This document shows, piece after piece, positions 1-13,400 of a stretch of DNA of 64,000 nucleotides. The notes below the pieces were generated by a model, which saw only the letters and a list, made by a program, of their open reading frames with translations, did not search any database and was not told the DNA's origin. The stretch is from Amycolatopsis bullii (GTDB taxonomy: Bacteria > Actinomycetota > Actinomycetes > Mycobacteriales > Pseudonocardiaceae), in assembly GCF_014654205.1 (NCBI RefSeq), contig NZ_BNAW01000034.1:26375-90374 (forward strand), given 5' to 3'. A program made the position numbers and the translations under genes. The first letter of the stretch is position 1; each line of letters opens with the position of its first letter.

Positions 1-1480
1 CGGCGAAGGTGAGCCGTTCTTCGCGCGAGACGACGGCGACGGCGTCGGGCGTGCGCGCCGCCTGGGCCTCGATCAGCTCGGTGAGCGTGACCGGCGGGAC
101 GTCGTGGCCGGTGTCGTTGAAGGCCACGAGGACCTGGTCGCGTTCGTCGGCGCCGAGGACGTCGAGTTCCCGCAGTGGCCGGGCCGGGTCTTCGGCGATC
201 GCGGCCAGGAGGTGTTCGAGCCGCCCGGCGAGCCGTTGGACGGTCGCCTCGTCGAACAGCGCCGGGTCGTAGCCGAGGCCGAGCGACAGGCGCGGGCCGG
301 GTGCGGCCACGACGCTGAGCGGGTAGTTGGTCGTCTCCATCGCCTGCAGCTCGCGCAGCCGCACGCCGTGCGCGACAGCGCCGTCCACGTCATCGGCGGT
401 GACCGGGTAGTTCTCGAACACCACGAGGCTGTCGAACAGGTTCCGGCCGCCCTCGACGCCGCTCCAGGCCTGCACCGCGGTCAGCGGCACGTGCTCGAAC
501 CGGCGTGACTCGGCCTGGGTGGTCTGCAGGCCGCGCAGCCAGGCGGCGACCGGGGCCGCCGGATCGGCGGTGACCCGCACCGGCAGGGTGTTGATGAAGA
601 TGCCGGTGATGTCGTCGACGCCGGCCAGCCCGGCCGGGCGCCCGGACACGGTGGCGCCGAAGCAGACGTCGTCCTCGCCGCTGTGCCGGGCCAGCAGCAG
701 CGCCCAGGCGCCCTGCACGACGGCGTTGACGGTGAGCCGCTCGCGCCGGGCGAACGCCGCCAGCCGGCCGGTCGCGGCCTCGTCGAGGTCACGGCCGACC
801 CAGGTCGACGAGCTCGATTCGTGCGCGAACGCGGGGACCCGGTCATACGGCAACGGCGTCGGCTCGCTGATGCCGGCGAGTTCGCCGCGCCAGTACTCCT
901 CGGCGCCCTCGGCGGTCTGGCCGCTCAGCCAGGTGACGTAGTCCCCGAACGGACGGCGGTGCGGCAGCACGGGCGCAGTGCCGTCGCGCAGGGCCGCGTA
1001 GGCGGTGCAGACGTCGGACAGCACCTGGAAGACGCTCCAGCCGTCCAGCAGGACGTGGTGGAAGGTCCAGACGAGCTGGACGGCGTCGTCCGGCAGCCGG
1101 GCCAAGGTGACCCGCAGCAGCGGGGCGGCCGTCAGGTCGAACGGCCGGGCGCGGTCCTGGGCGAGCAGCTCGCGCAGGGCTTCCTCCCGGTCGCGGTCGC
1201 GCCAGTCCAGCTCGGTCACCGGGACCCGGGCTTCGCGGTGGACGACCAGGAGCGGCTCGGGGACGTCTTCCCAGACGACGCTGCCGCGCAGGACCGGGGT
1301 CCGGTCGACGACGTGCTGCCAGGCTGCGGCCAGGAACCGCGGCTCGGCCACGCCGTCGAGGACGGCGGTGACCTGTTCGAAGTAGACCCCTTGGGATTCC
1401 TGGGAAAGCCCGTGGAACACCATGCCGGCCTGCATCGGCGTGAGCGGGTGGATGTCGGCCACGCCGCGGCCGTCGCCGGC
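1..1480 (-). other. NRPS module 5 start: C5 and first residues of A5
   Basis: C5 begins at IHPLTPMQAGMVFH near 1470 and has HHVLLDGWS near 1060. It follows E4 and is DCL-like. A5 starts about base 100 (EAQAARTPDAVAVV) and is cut by the window edge before any specificity residue, so residue 5 cannot be predicted. Confidence 0.75.
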
Positions 1481-4400
1481 GATCCGGTCCACCTGCCGCT
1501 GGTCCAATGTAGACAAGGGGAAGTCGCTCGGGGTGCGGCCGCCCGCGCCGGGCTCGGCGCAGTGCGCGACCGCTTCGCCCAGCGCGGCCACCAGGTCCGC
1601 GGCCAGCTTCTCCACCGTGGCGGCGGTGTGCGTGTCGCGCGAGTAGTACCAGGTCAGTTCGAGCGTGTCCCGGTCCACCCGGCCGACGACGTCGAGCAGG
1701 TGCGCCCGGCCCGCGCCTTCACCGACCGACGAGTCGAGGCTGCCCGCCGCGCCGTCGAGGCGGCCCAGGTAGTTGAAGCTGATCTCGGGCTCGAGCGCGG
1801 GCGCGGTCCCGGTCAGGTACCGCAGCGCGCCGAAGCCCACCCCGCGGCGGGGCACCGCGCGCAGCTGCTCCTTCACCGACTTGAGCAGGGTGCCCCACTC
1901 GTCGTCGATGCGCAGGGCGACCGGGTAGAGCGAGGTGAACCAGCCGACCGTGCGGGAGAGGTCGACGTCGTCGAACAGGTCTTCGCGGCCGTGGCCCTCG
2001 AGGTCGATCAGCACGCCGTCGCGGCCGGTCCAGCGGGCCAGCACCCGGCCCAGCGCGGCCAGCAGCACGTCGTTGACCTGCGTCCGGTAGACGCCCGGGA
2101 CGTCCTGCAGCAGGGCGCGCGTCAGCTCGGCGTCCAGGCGCGTGGTGACCGTGCCGGTGCCCGTCTCGGCGGAGTTCTCGACCGGCAGAGTCGCATCGAC
2201 GGCCAGAGCTTCGCGCCAGTAGGGCAGTTCGTCGTCGAAGCCACCGGCCTCGGCGTGCGCGGCGAGCCGGTTGGCCCAGTCGCGGAACGACGTCGTCTTC
2301 GGCGGCAGCGGACCGCCGCGGTAGGCGGTTTCCAGGTCTTCCAGGAGGATCCGCCAGGAAACGCCGTCGACGACGAGGTGGTTGACCGTCAGCCGCAGGA
2401 CCGACGGCTCGAGCAGTTCGGCGGTGAGCAGCGGTCCGCGGGTCACGTCGATGTCCGCGCCGAGGATCTCGGCCGGTTCGGCCGGGGCGTTCTCCTGGCC
2501 GCCGCCGGTGAACCGCATGCGCAGGGCGTCGTGGTGCCCGGTCAGGGTGGCCAGCGCCGCGCGCAGCGTCCCGACGTCGAAGGGTTCGGCCCGCTCGATC
2601 CGGACCGACTGGGTGAACCCGTTCGGATCGCCGAAGTCCCCGGCGAAGAACCAGTGCTGGATCGGGGTCAGCGCGGCGAAGCCCGTCACCGGCCCCTGCT
2701 CGGCCACGGTGACCGCGGCCGAGCCCGCCGCGACGGCCAGCGCGGCCACCGTCTGGTGGGCGAACAGGTCCCGCGGGGTGAGCGCGAGGCCGTGCCGCCG
2801 GGCCCGCGAGACGACCTGGATGGACAGGATCGAGTCCCCGCCGAGCTCGAAGAAGTTGTCCTCGACGCCGACACCGGGCACGCCGAGCACGTCGGCCCAG
2901 ACTTCGGCGAGCACGCGTTCGGTCTCCGTGCGCGGCGGCACGTACCCGGCCACCGGCTCCGCGGCGGGTTCCGGGAGCGCCTGGCGGTCGACCTTCCCGT
3001 TGGCGCTCAGGGGAAGCGCGTCGAGCGTCACGAAGGCCGACGGGACCATGTAGTCGGGCAGGTCCCGCTGCAGCCACGCCCGCAGGTCCGGCTTGCCGGC
3101 CGTGACGACGTAGGCGACGAGCCGCCGGTCCCGGGCGACGACGACCGCTTCGGTGACGTCCGGGTGGGCGCTCAGTGCCGTCTCGATCTCGCCCAGCTCG
3201 ATCCGGAAGCCGCGGATCTTCACCTGGTCGTCGGCACGGCCGACGAACTCGAGTACCCCGTCGCCGGTCCAGCGGACGACGTCCCCGGTCCGGTACATCC
3301 GCTCCCCCGGCGTCCTGAAGGGGTTGGCGACAAAGCGCTCGGCGGTGAGTCCGGCTCGGCCGAGGTAGCCGCGGGAGACCCCGGCACCGGCGATGAACAG
3401 CTCGCCGGTCACGCCCGGCGGGACCGGCCGCAGCCCCTCGTCCAGGACGTAGGCGGCCATGTTGTCCAGCGGCCGCCCGATCGGCATCGCGTCCGGCACG
3501 GCGTCTTCGGGGGCCACGAAGAACCGGCTCGCGAAGGTGGTCGTCTCGGTGGGGCCGTAGCCGTCGACGACGGTCAGCCCCGGGCAGGCGTCCCGCACCT
3601 GGCGGACCGCGGCGGCGGGCACGACGTCCCCTCCGGTCCACACCTCGCCGACACCCCGCAGGCACCCGGGGTCCTCCTGCGCCAGCAGGCGGAACAGCCC
3701 GGCCGTCAGCCACAGCGCACTGACTCCCTGCTCGGTGACGAGGCTCCGCAGCACCTCGGCGTCGACGTCCCCGGGCGGGGCGACGACCACCCGGCCGCCG
3801 TTGAGCAGCGGCACCCACACCTCGTAGGTGGAGGCGTCGAACGCCTGCGGCGAGTGCAGCAGGACGGTCCGGTGCGCTTCGCCCGCGAAGGACCGGTCCG
3901 AAGCCAGGGCCACGATGTCGCGGTGGGTCACCGCGACCCCCTTGGGCTGGCCGGTCGACCCGGACGTGTACATGACGTACGCCAGGTTTCCCGGCCGCAC
4001 CGGCACCTCCGGCGCACTGGCCGTGCCGGCGCCGATCTCGGCCGCGTACACGAACGGTCCATCGTGGACGTCCTGATAGGACTGTTCGGCGACGACCACG
4101 GAAACGCCCGCCTCGGCCAGGACCAGGCGCATCCGGCCCACCGGCGCGCGCAGGTCCACCGGCACGTAGGCGGCCCCGGCCTTGAGCACCGCGAGCTCGG
4201 CGACGACGAGGTCGGGTGACCGCTCCAGCAGCAGCCCGACCCGGTCCTCGGCTCCGACGCCGAGTTCGATCAGCCGGGCGGCGAGCCGGCCGGCGCGGGC
4301 GTCGAGCTCCGCGTAGGTCAGGCCGTCGACCGCCGGGGCGTCCGGCGTCCGGCGGACCTGGTCGGCGAACCGGCTCACGACGGTGGCCTCGGGCACCGGG

Positions 4401-7400
4401 TGGGCCGTGTCGTTGAACGTCCGCAGGACGCGCTCGCGGTCGTCGGCGGTGAGCAGGTCGAGCTCGCCGACCCGCTTCTCCGGGCTCGCGGCGATGCGGT
4501 CCAAGGCCAGCAGCAGCTGCCCGGCCAGCCGGTCGACGGTGGCCCGGTCGAACAGGTCCGGGTCGTGGTCGAACGACACGTCCAGGCGCTCCCCCGGGGT
4601 GACGACGACGCTGAGCGGGTAGTTGGTCGGCTGCAGTTCGCCGTCCTCGTGCAGGCCGATCCCGTACGCGGCGACGGCGTCGGTGTCGAACGGGTAGTTC
4701 TCGAAGACCAGGATGCTGTCGAACAGCGTGCTGCCGCCCGCCCAGGTCTGCAGCTGGGCCAGGGACACGAAGTCGAACCGGCGCGAGCGCGCCTGGGCCG
4801 CCTGCAGGTCCCGCAGCCACCCGGCGACGGTGAGTCCGTCGTGGACGGTCACCGGCGCGGGCAGGGTGTTGATGAACAACCCGGCCATCGCCTCGACGCC
4901 CGGCAGGTCGGCGGGCCGTCCCGAGACGGTGGTGCCGAAGACGACGCCGGATTCCCCACTGTAGCGGGAAAGCACGAGTCCCCAGGCGCCTTGGACGATC
5001 GTGTTGAGCGTCAGGCCGGCGCGCCGCGCCAGCTCCCGCAGCCCGTCGGCGGGCGCCGACACCCGGACCGACGCGGCGGACCGCGCGCGGTGCGCTTCCA
5101 CCGGACGGCGGTCGTACGGCAGCGGCGTCGGCGTCCGCAGGCCCGCGAGCTGCTCGCGCCAGTGGATTTCGGCGGCCGTGGTGTCCTGCTCGCCGAGCCA
5201 GCGCAGGTACTCGCGGAACGCCGGGCGCCGGCCGGGGACGGCGGCCCCCGCGTACCGGGCGCACACCTCGCCGAACACCTGCGCCGCGCTCCAGCCGTCG
5301 AGCAGCACGTGGTGGAACGTCCACACCAGCAGCACGTCGCCGCCGGGCAGCCGGGCGAAGGCCAGCCGCAGCAGCGGGGCGGCCGTCAGGTCGAACCCTT
5401 CGGCCCGGTCCGCTTCGAGGAACCGCTCCTGCTCGCGCGCCCGCTCGTCGTCGTCCAGTGCCGTCCAGTCGAGGTGGACGACCGGGAGCGTGACGGACCG
5501 CTCGACGACCTGCACCGGCTCGTCGAGGCCCTCCCAGACGACGCGGGTGCGCAGCACGGGCGTGTCCGCGACGACCTGCTGCCACGCCCGGGCCAGCCGC
5601 TCGGGGTCGGCGATGCCGGTCAGCCGCAGCCGCACCTGGTTGAGGTAGGTCCCGGCCGCGCCGTCGACGAGGCTGTGGAAGACCATGCCTGACTGCATCG
5701 GGGTGAGCGGGTAGATGTCCTCGACCGTCCGGCCGGTGCCGGCGAGGCGGTCCACCGCGGCCTGGTCGAGCCGGGCGAGCGGGAAGTCGGACGGCGTGCG
5801 GCCGCCGGCGTCCGGCCGGGCGCAGTGCCCGACGATCCCGGTCAGCGCGTCGAGGAGGGCGACGGCGAGCCGGCGCACGGTGGCCTCGGTGTGCACGCCT
5901 TCCGAGTAGTGCCAGGTCAGTTCCAGCTCATCACCGACGACCGCGCCGATGACGTCGAGCTGGTGCGCGCGGCTCTGCTCGGGGTGCGCCGCGCCGCCCA
6001 GCCCGCCGCCGTGGTCGAACCGGCCCAGGTAGTTGAAGCTGATGCGGGGTTCGAGGCGCGGGGCGGTGCCGGCCAGGTGGCGCAGCGCGCCGTAGCCGAT
6101 CCCCCGGCGGGGAATCGCGCGCAGCCGCTCCTTCGTCGCCTTCAGGGCCTCGCCCCAGTCCTCGCCGGACGAGGTCAGTTCGACCGGGAAGATCGAGGTG
6201 AACCAGCCGACCGTGCGGGACAGGTCGACGCCGTCGAACAGCTCTTCCCGCCCGTGGCCTTCGAGGTCGACCAGGACGCGGTCGCGGCCGGTCCAGTCGC
6301 CCAGCACGCGGCCGAGCGCGGTCAGCAGGACGTCGTTGACCTGCGTCCGGTACGCCCCCGGCACGTCGTGCAGCACCGCCTGGGTCGCCTCCGCCGGCAG
6401 CCGCACGACGACCGAGCGGGCCGAGCCGTAGGTGTTTTCGCCCGCCGCGTCGACCGGCAGGGCCGGGTCGGCGTCGATCGCCGCCCAGTGGGCGAGTTCG
6501 TCGTCGAAGAAGCCCTCGGCCGTGTGGCGGGCCAGCGTGCGGGCCCAGTCGCGGAAGGAGGTCGTCTTGGCCGGGAGCGCACCGCCGGCGAGGAGGGTTT
6601 CCAGGTCCTCCAGGAGGATCCGCCACGACACGCCGTCGACCACCAGGTGGTGGGCGGCGAGCGTCAGCGTCGTGCCGGACAGCTCGGCGCTCAGCAGCGG
6701 CCCGTGCTCGAGGTCGATGGTGGCACCGAGGACGTCCGGGGCTTCGGCCGCGTGGTGCTGGCCGCCGTCGGTGAAGCGCAGCCGCAGGGCGTCGTGGTGC
6801 AGGTGGAGTTCGCGCAGCGCGCGAGGCAGCGCCGCGGGGTCCGGCACTTCCACCGAGACGGACTGGACGAACTGCTCCGGGTGCACCGGCCGCGGGTCGA
6901 GGTACCAGTGCTGCACCGGCGTCAGCGGCACCTCGCCGGTCACCGGTCCGGCGTCGGCGACGGCCGCGGCGGGGGCGGCCGGAGCGGCGGCGAGGGCGAG
7001 TGCAGCGACCGTCGGGTGGTCGAAGACCTGGCCGGGCATCAGGTTCAGCCCGGCCCGGCGGGCCCGGGAGACCACCTGGATGGACAGGATCGAGTCGCCG
7101 CCGAGCTCGAAGAAGTTGTCGTCGGCGCCGACCCGGTCCACCCGCAGCACCTCGGCCCAGATGCCGGCCAGCAGCCGTTCGGCCTCCGTCGCCGGCGCGC
7201 GGTAGCCCAGCCCGGAGACGAAGTCGGGGGCCGGGAGCGCCCGGCGGTCGACCTTCCCGTTTTCGTTGAGCGGCAGCGCTTCCAGCGGTACGAACACCGC
7301 CGGGACCAGGTAGTCCGGCAGCGAGCGCAGCAGGAACTCGCGCAGGTCCGGCGTCCCGCTCGCGACGACGTAGGCAACGAGCCGCTTCGACCCGCCGGTC

Positions 7401-10400
7401 TCGGCCGCCACGACGACGGCTTCGGTCACGTCGGGATGGGCGGTCAGCGCCGTCTCGATTTCGCCGAGCTCGACCCGGAAGCCGCGGATCTTGACCTGGT
7501 CGTCGGCCCGGCCGACGAACTCCAGCACGCTGTGACAACCGGGGCTTCGCCCCGGGCCGGGGGCTCCGCCACCCGGACCCCCGGAAAGCGGGGCAGGCGC
7601 CCACCGGACCAGGTCGCCGGTGCGGTACATCCGCTCCCCCGGCGTGCCGAAGGGGTCGGGCAGGAACCGTTCGGCCGTCAGTCCCGGGTGCCGCAGGTAA
7701 CCGCGGGCCAGCCCGGTGCCGGCCAGGTACAGCTCACCGACCGCGCCCGGCGGCACCGGCCGCAGCCCGTGGTCGAGGACGTAGGTCGCGGTGCCGTCCA
7801 TCGGCCGCCCGATCGGCAGCACGTCGGGCACCGGCTCGCCCGGCGGCAGCGGGAACCGGGTGGCGAAGGTCGTGGTTTCGGTGGGCCCGTAGACGTCCAC
7901 CACGGTGAGGCCCGGGCAGGCTTCCGCGACCTGGTGCACCGCGGCGGGACGCACCACTTCACCGCCGGTCCACACCTCGCGGACGCCGCGCAGGCAGCCC
8001 GGATCCTCCTGGGCCAGCACGCGGAACAGCCCCGCGGTGATGAACACCGCGGTCACCCCGTGCGTGGTGATCAGCCCGCGCAGCACGTCGGCGTCGATGT
8101 CCCCCGGAGGCGCGACGACCACGCGGCCACCGCTGAGCAACGGCACCCACAGCTCGTACGTCGACGCGTCGAAGGCCAGCGCGGAGTGCATGAGCACGGT
8201 CCGGTGCGCCTCGTCCGCGAAGGACCGGTCCCGGGCCAGTCCGACGACGGCCCGGTGGCTGACGGCCACGCCCTTGGGCGTTCCCGTCGAGCCCGAGGTG
8301 TACATCACGTAGGCCAAGTTTTCCGGCTGCAGCGGGACATCGGGCGCCTCGGCGGGCTCGTCGCCTGCCTCGCCGATCGCCACCACCGGTCCATTGTGGA
8401 CGTCGTGGGCGAGTGCCCGGCCGTCGTCGTCGGTCACCACCACGCGGACGCCGTCGAGCAGCGTCGTCAGCCGGCTGCGGGGCGCGCGGGCGTCCAGCGG
8501 CAGGTACGCGCCGCCGGCCTTGAGCACCGCCAGTTCGGCGACGACGACGTCGGCGGAGCGGCCGAGCAGCAACCCCACCAGCTCGTCCCGCCGCGCCCCG
8601 AGGGCGAGCAGGCGGTGCGCCAGCCGGTTCGCCCGGGCGTCCAATTCGGCGTAGGTCAGGGTTTCCGCGCCGGTGACGGCGACCGCGTGGGGAGTGCGGC
8701 GGACCTGCTCGGCGAACAGCGCCGGCACGGTGGTCTCCGGGTGGTCCTGCGCGGCGCCGGTCCCGGTGCCGAGGACTTCGCGCTGCTCGGTCCCGGTGAG
8801 CATGCGCAGCCGGGCGAGCGGTTCGTGCGGCCGGGTCGCGAGCTCCGACAGCAGGGTCCGCAGGTGCCCGGCGAACCCGGCGATCGTCTCGGCGTCGAAC
8901 AGCCCGGGGTCGTAGCCGAACAGGAACTCCAGGCGTTCCTCACCGGGGTAGGCGACGACGCTGAGCGGGTAGTTGGTCGTCTCCACACCCCGCAGGCCGC
9001 GCAGCCCCAGCCCCGCGGTGACCGGGTAGTTCTCGAACACGAGGAGGCTGTCGAACTCCCCGCCCCAGTTCTGCAGGCGGGCCAGGGAAAGGTGGTCGAA
9101 CCGCCGGGCCTCGGCCTGGGCGTCCTGGAGGTCGCGCAGCCAGTCCGCGGCCGCCGCCCGCTCGTCGACGTCGGCGACGACCGGCAGCGTGGTGATGAAC
9201 ATGCCGGTGATCTCGTCGGCCCCCGGCAGTTCGGCGGGCCGCCCGGCGACCGTGGTGCCGAAGCAGACCTCCGGCCGTCCGGTGTGGCGGGCCAGCAGCA
9301 CCGCCCAGGCGCCCTGGACGAGCGTGTTGAGGGTCAGGCCCATGCGGTGCGCGGCGGTGCGCAGCGGCGCGGCGGGCAGCTCGGTCCGCAACGCGGCCGT
9401 CGATTCGACCGGGTGCCCGCCGGGAGCGCGGTCGGTGCGCAGCCGGGCCGGCTCGGGGCGCCCGGAAAGCCGGGCCCGCCAGTAGGTTTCCGCCGCCTGT
9501 TCGTCCTGTTCGGACAGCCACCGGAGGTGGTCGCGGAACGGGCGGCGGGTCGGCAGCGGGCGGCCGGCGTGCGCCGCCGCGACGTCCGAGAGCACCTGGA
9601 AGAGGCTCCAGCCGTCGAGCAGCAGGTGGTGGAACGTCCAGACCACCCGGACCTCGGTCGCCGAGACGCGGGCGAGCAGCAGCCGCATCAGCGGGAGCTC
9701 GCCCAGGTCCAGGCCGGCGTCCCGGTCGGCGGCCAGCACGGCGTCGAGGTCCGCCGGTCCGGTCGTCCAGTCCTGGTGCTCGATCGGCAGGGTGACCTGC
9801 CGGTGGACCACCTGCACGGGCTCGTCGAGGCCGTCCCAGACCACCCGGGTGCGCAGGACCGGGGTCCGGTCCACCACCCGCTGCCAGGCGCGGGCGAGGG
9901 CCGCCGGGTCGGGGACGTCGCTCATCACGAACGTCACCTGCTGCAGGTAGGCGTGCCGTCCACCGCCGGTGAGCCGGTGGAACAGCATGCCGGCCTGGGC
10001 CGGGGTGAGCGGGTAGATGTCCTCGACGTCCCGGCCGTCGCCGGCCAGCCGGTCCACGGTGGCTTGGTCGAGGGCGGCGAGGGGGAAGTCGGACGGCGTG
10101 CGGCCGCCGGCGCCGGGTCCGGCGCAGTGCGCGGCGATCCCGGCCAGCCCGTGGACGAGGTCGTCGGCGACCGCGCGGATCGTGGCTTCCTCGTGGAGCT
10201 GCCCGGAGTAGAACCAGGTGATCTCCAGGCAGCCGCCGGTGACCCGGGCGACGACGTCCACGGCGTGCGGGCGGCGGTCCGCGGGGTGCTGCGCGAGTTC
10301 GAGTTCCCGCTCGAGCCCCCGGTAGAGCTCGCCCTCGACCTCGAAGCGCCCGAGGTAGTTGAAGCTGAGCCGGGGCGTCACCGCGGGGGCGGTCCCGGCG

Positions 10401-13400
10401 TGGTGGCGCAGCACGCCGTAGGACAGGCCACGGGCCGGGATCGCCCGCAGCTGCTCCTTGACGGACTTGAGCAGGGTCGCGACGCCGGTGTCGGGGACGC
10501 CGAGCGCGACCGGGAACATCGACGTGAACCAGCCGACCGTGCGGGACAGGTCGACGTCGTCGAACAGGTCCTCGCGGCCGTGGCCTTCGAGGTCGACGAG
10601 CACGCGCTCGGAGCCGGTCCAGCGGCGCAGCGCTCCGCCGAGGGCGGCCAGGAGCACGTCGTTGACCTGGGTCCGGTAGACGCCCGGGACGTCCTGCAGC
10701 AGCGCCCGGGTCAGTTCGGCGTCCAGGCGGGTGGTGACCGTGCGGGTGCTCGCCACCGTGCCGGCGCCGTCGGTGTCCAAGGGGATCTGGGCGCCGTCGA
10801 CCGCTTGCCAGTACGGGAGGTCGCCGTCGAAGTCGTGCCGGGCGAGCCGGTTCGCCCACTCCTGGAAGGACGTCGAGCGGGCGCTCAGCTCGCGGCCGTG
10901 GTAGGCGTGGTCGACATCCTCCAGGAGGATCCGCCACGAGACGCCGTCGACGACGAGGTGGTGCACGGCCAGGCGCAGGATCGTGCCGTCGAGTTCCGCG
11001 CGCACCAGCGGGCCGTGCTCGATGTCGATCTCCGCGCCGAAGACGTCGACCTCGCCCGGCTCGGCGTGGTCCTGCGTCCAGCCGTCCGCCGTCTTGCGGA
11101 AGCGCAACCGGAAGGCGTCGTGGTGGGCGGCGACCGTGTTCACCGCGCGGCGCAGGCGGTCTTCTTCGACGTCTTCGGCGAGCCGGACGCTCAGCTGCTG
11201 GGCGAAGTGGTCCGGGTCGGCCGGATCGGTGTCGAGGAACCAGTGCTGGATCGGGGTGACGACCACCTCGCCGGTCGCCGCTTGCCGCTCGGCGGCGGGC
11301 GCGGCCACCCCGGCCGCCGCGGCGAGCGCGGCGATCGTCTGGTGCCGGAAGACGTCCTTGGTGGTGATCCGCAGGCCGGCCTTGGCCGCCTCGGACACGA
11401 GCCGGATGCCGAGGATGGAGTCGCCGCCGAGCTCGAAGAAGTTGTCCTCCACGCCGACCTCGGGCAGCCCGAGCGCGTCGGCCCAGATCTCCGCGAGCCG
11501 CCGTTCGGTGTCGGTGCGCGGCGCGACGCGGGTGGTGGCGCCGGTGAAGTCCGGGGCGGGCAGGGCGCGGCGGTCGAGCTTGCCGCTGGGGTTGAGCGGC
11601 AGCCGGTCCAGGGGCACGAACGCCGAGGGCACCAGGTGCGCGGGCAGCGAGGCGCCGAGGAATTCCCGCAGGTCCGCGGGCGCCTCGGGCACGACGTAGG
11701 CGACCAGCCGCTGGTGCCCGGCGTCGGTGCGCGCGACGACCACCGCCTCGGTCACGTCCGGGTGCTTCCGCAGCGCGGCCTCCACCTCGCCGGGCTCGAT
11801 CCGGAAGCCGCGGATCTTGACCTGGTCGTCGGCGCGGCCGAGGTATTCCAGCTCGCCGCGGGTGGTCCAGCGCACGACGTCGCCGGTGCGGTACATCCGG
11901 CCGCCCGGCGCGCCGAAGGGGTCGGCCACGAACCGGCCGGCGGTCAGGCCCGGCCGGCCGAGGTAGCCGCGGGCCACCCCGGCGCCGCCGAGGTGCAGTT
12001 CACCGGGAACGCCGACCGGCACCGGCCGCATCCCGGGGTCCAGGACGTACGCGCGGATGCCGGCGATCGGGCGGCCGATCGGCGGGGTGCGGTCGGTGTC
12101 GTGGTACCAGGCCGTGGCGTACACAGTGGACTCGGTGGGTCCGTAGATGTTCGCGACCCGGCTGTCCGGCAATGCTTTCCGGATGTCGTGCAGCGCGTGC
12201 AGCGTCAGCGCCTCGCCGGCCAGGACCACAGTGGACGGCCGCACCGTGACCGCGCCCTGGGCGAGCAGCTGGGCGAACGCCGAGGGCACGCCGCTGACCA
12301 GCCCGACCGGGCGGCCGGTGTGCTCGCCTTCGCCGAGCGCGAGGACGTCCCGGACGATCTCGACGGTGGCGCCGGTCATCAGCGGCGCGAAGATCTCGAA
12401 CACCGAGACGTCGAAGTTCAGCGACGTCGAAGCGACCACTGTGGACCCCGGACGGAAGACGTCCCGGAAGTCGTTTCCCGCCCACGCCATCAGGTTCGCG
12501 GCGCTGCGGTGGGCGACGACGACGCCCTTGGGGCGGCCGGTCGAGCCGGACGTGTGGATCACGTACGCGGGGTGGTCCGGGTTGGTCGCGCGGGCGAGCG
12601 GCTCGCCCGCACGGCCCTCGAGCAGGGCGGGGTCGTCGAAGGCGAGGGCGGGGACGGACCCGGGGCCCCGGCCGTCCGGGGTGAGCAGCAGGGCCGGGGC
12701 GGCGTCGTCGAGGATCAGTTCCTGGCGGTCGGCCGGGTAGGCGGGATCGACCGGGAGGTAGGCGGCGCCGGACTTGAGCACGCCGAGCAGCGCCACCAGG
12801 ACGCGTTCGGTACGCGGCAGGGAGACGGCGACGAACCGCTCGGGCGCGGCGCCCCGCTCGAGCAGGACCCGGGCCAGCCGGTTGGCCTGGTCGTCGAGCT
12901 CGGCGTAGGTCAGCGAGCGGTCCTCGCAGACGACCGCGACCGCGTCCGGCGTGCGGGCCGCCTGGGCCTCGAACAGCTGCGGCAGCGTGGCTTCCGGTGC
13001 TGCGAGCGCCGGTCCACGGGAGAGCTCGGCCAGGTGGGTCAGCTCGGCGCCGTCCATCAGGGGCAGCTCGGCCACCGGCCGGTGCGGCTCGGCGACCACC
13101 GCTTCGGCCAGTACCCGCAGGTGCCCGGCGAAGCGGTCGATCGTCGTGGCGTCGAAGAGCGCGGTGTCGTACTCGATCGCGAAGCGGCGGCCCTGCGACT
13201 GGAACTCCAGCACGAGGTCGAACCGGGCCCGGGGGCGGGGCAGATCGTGCTCGCCCAGGCGGAGGGCGCCCGCCTCCCGGGGCCGGACCAGGTCCTGCTG
13301 CAGCACCAGCAGCACCTGCACCAGCGGGGTCCGGCTCGGGTCACGGGCCGGCCGCAGGTCGTCGACGACCTGGTCGAAGGGCACTTCGGCGGCGGCGAAG

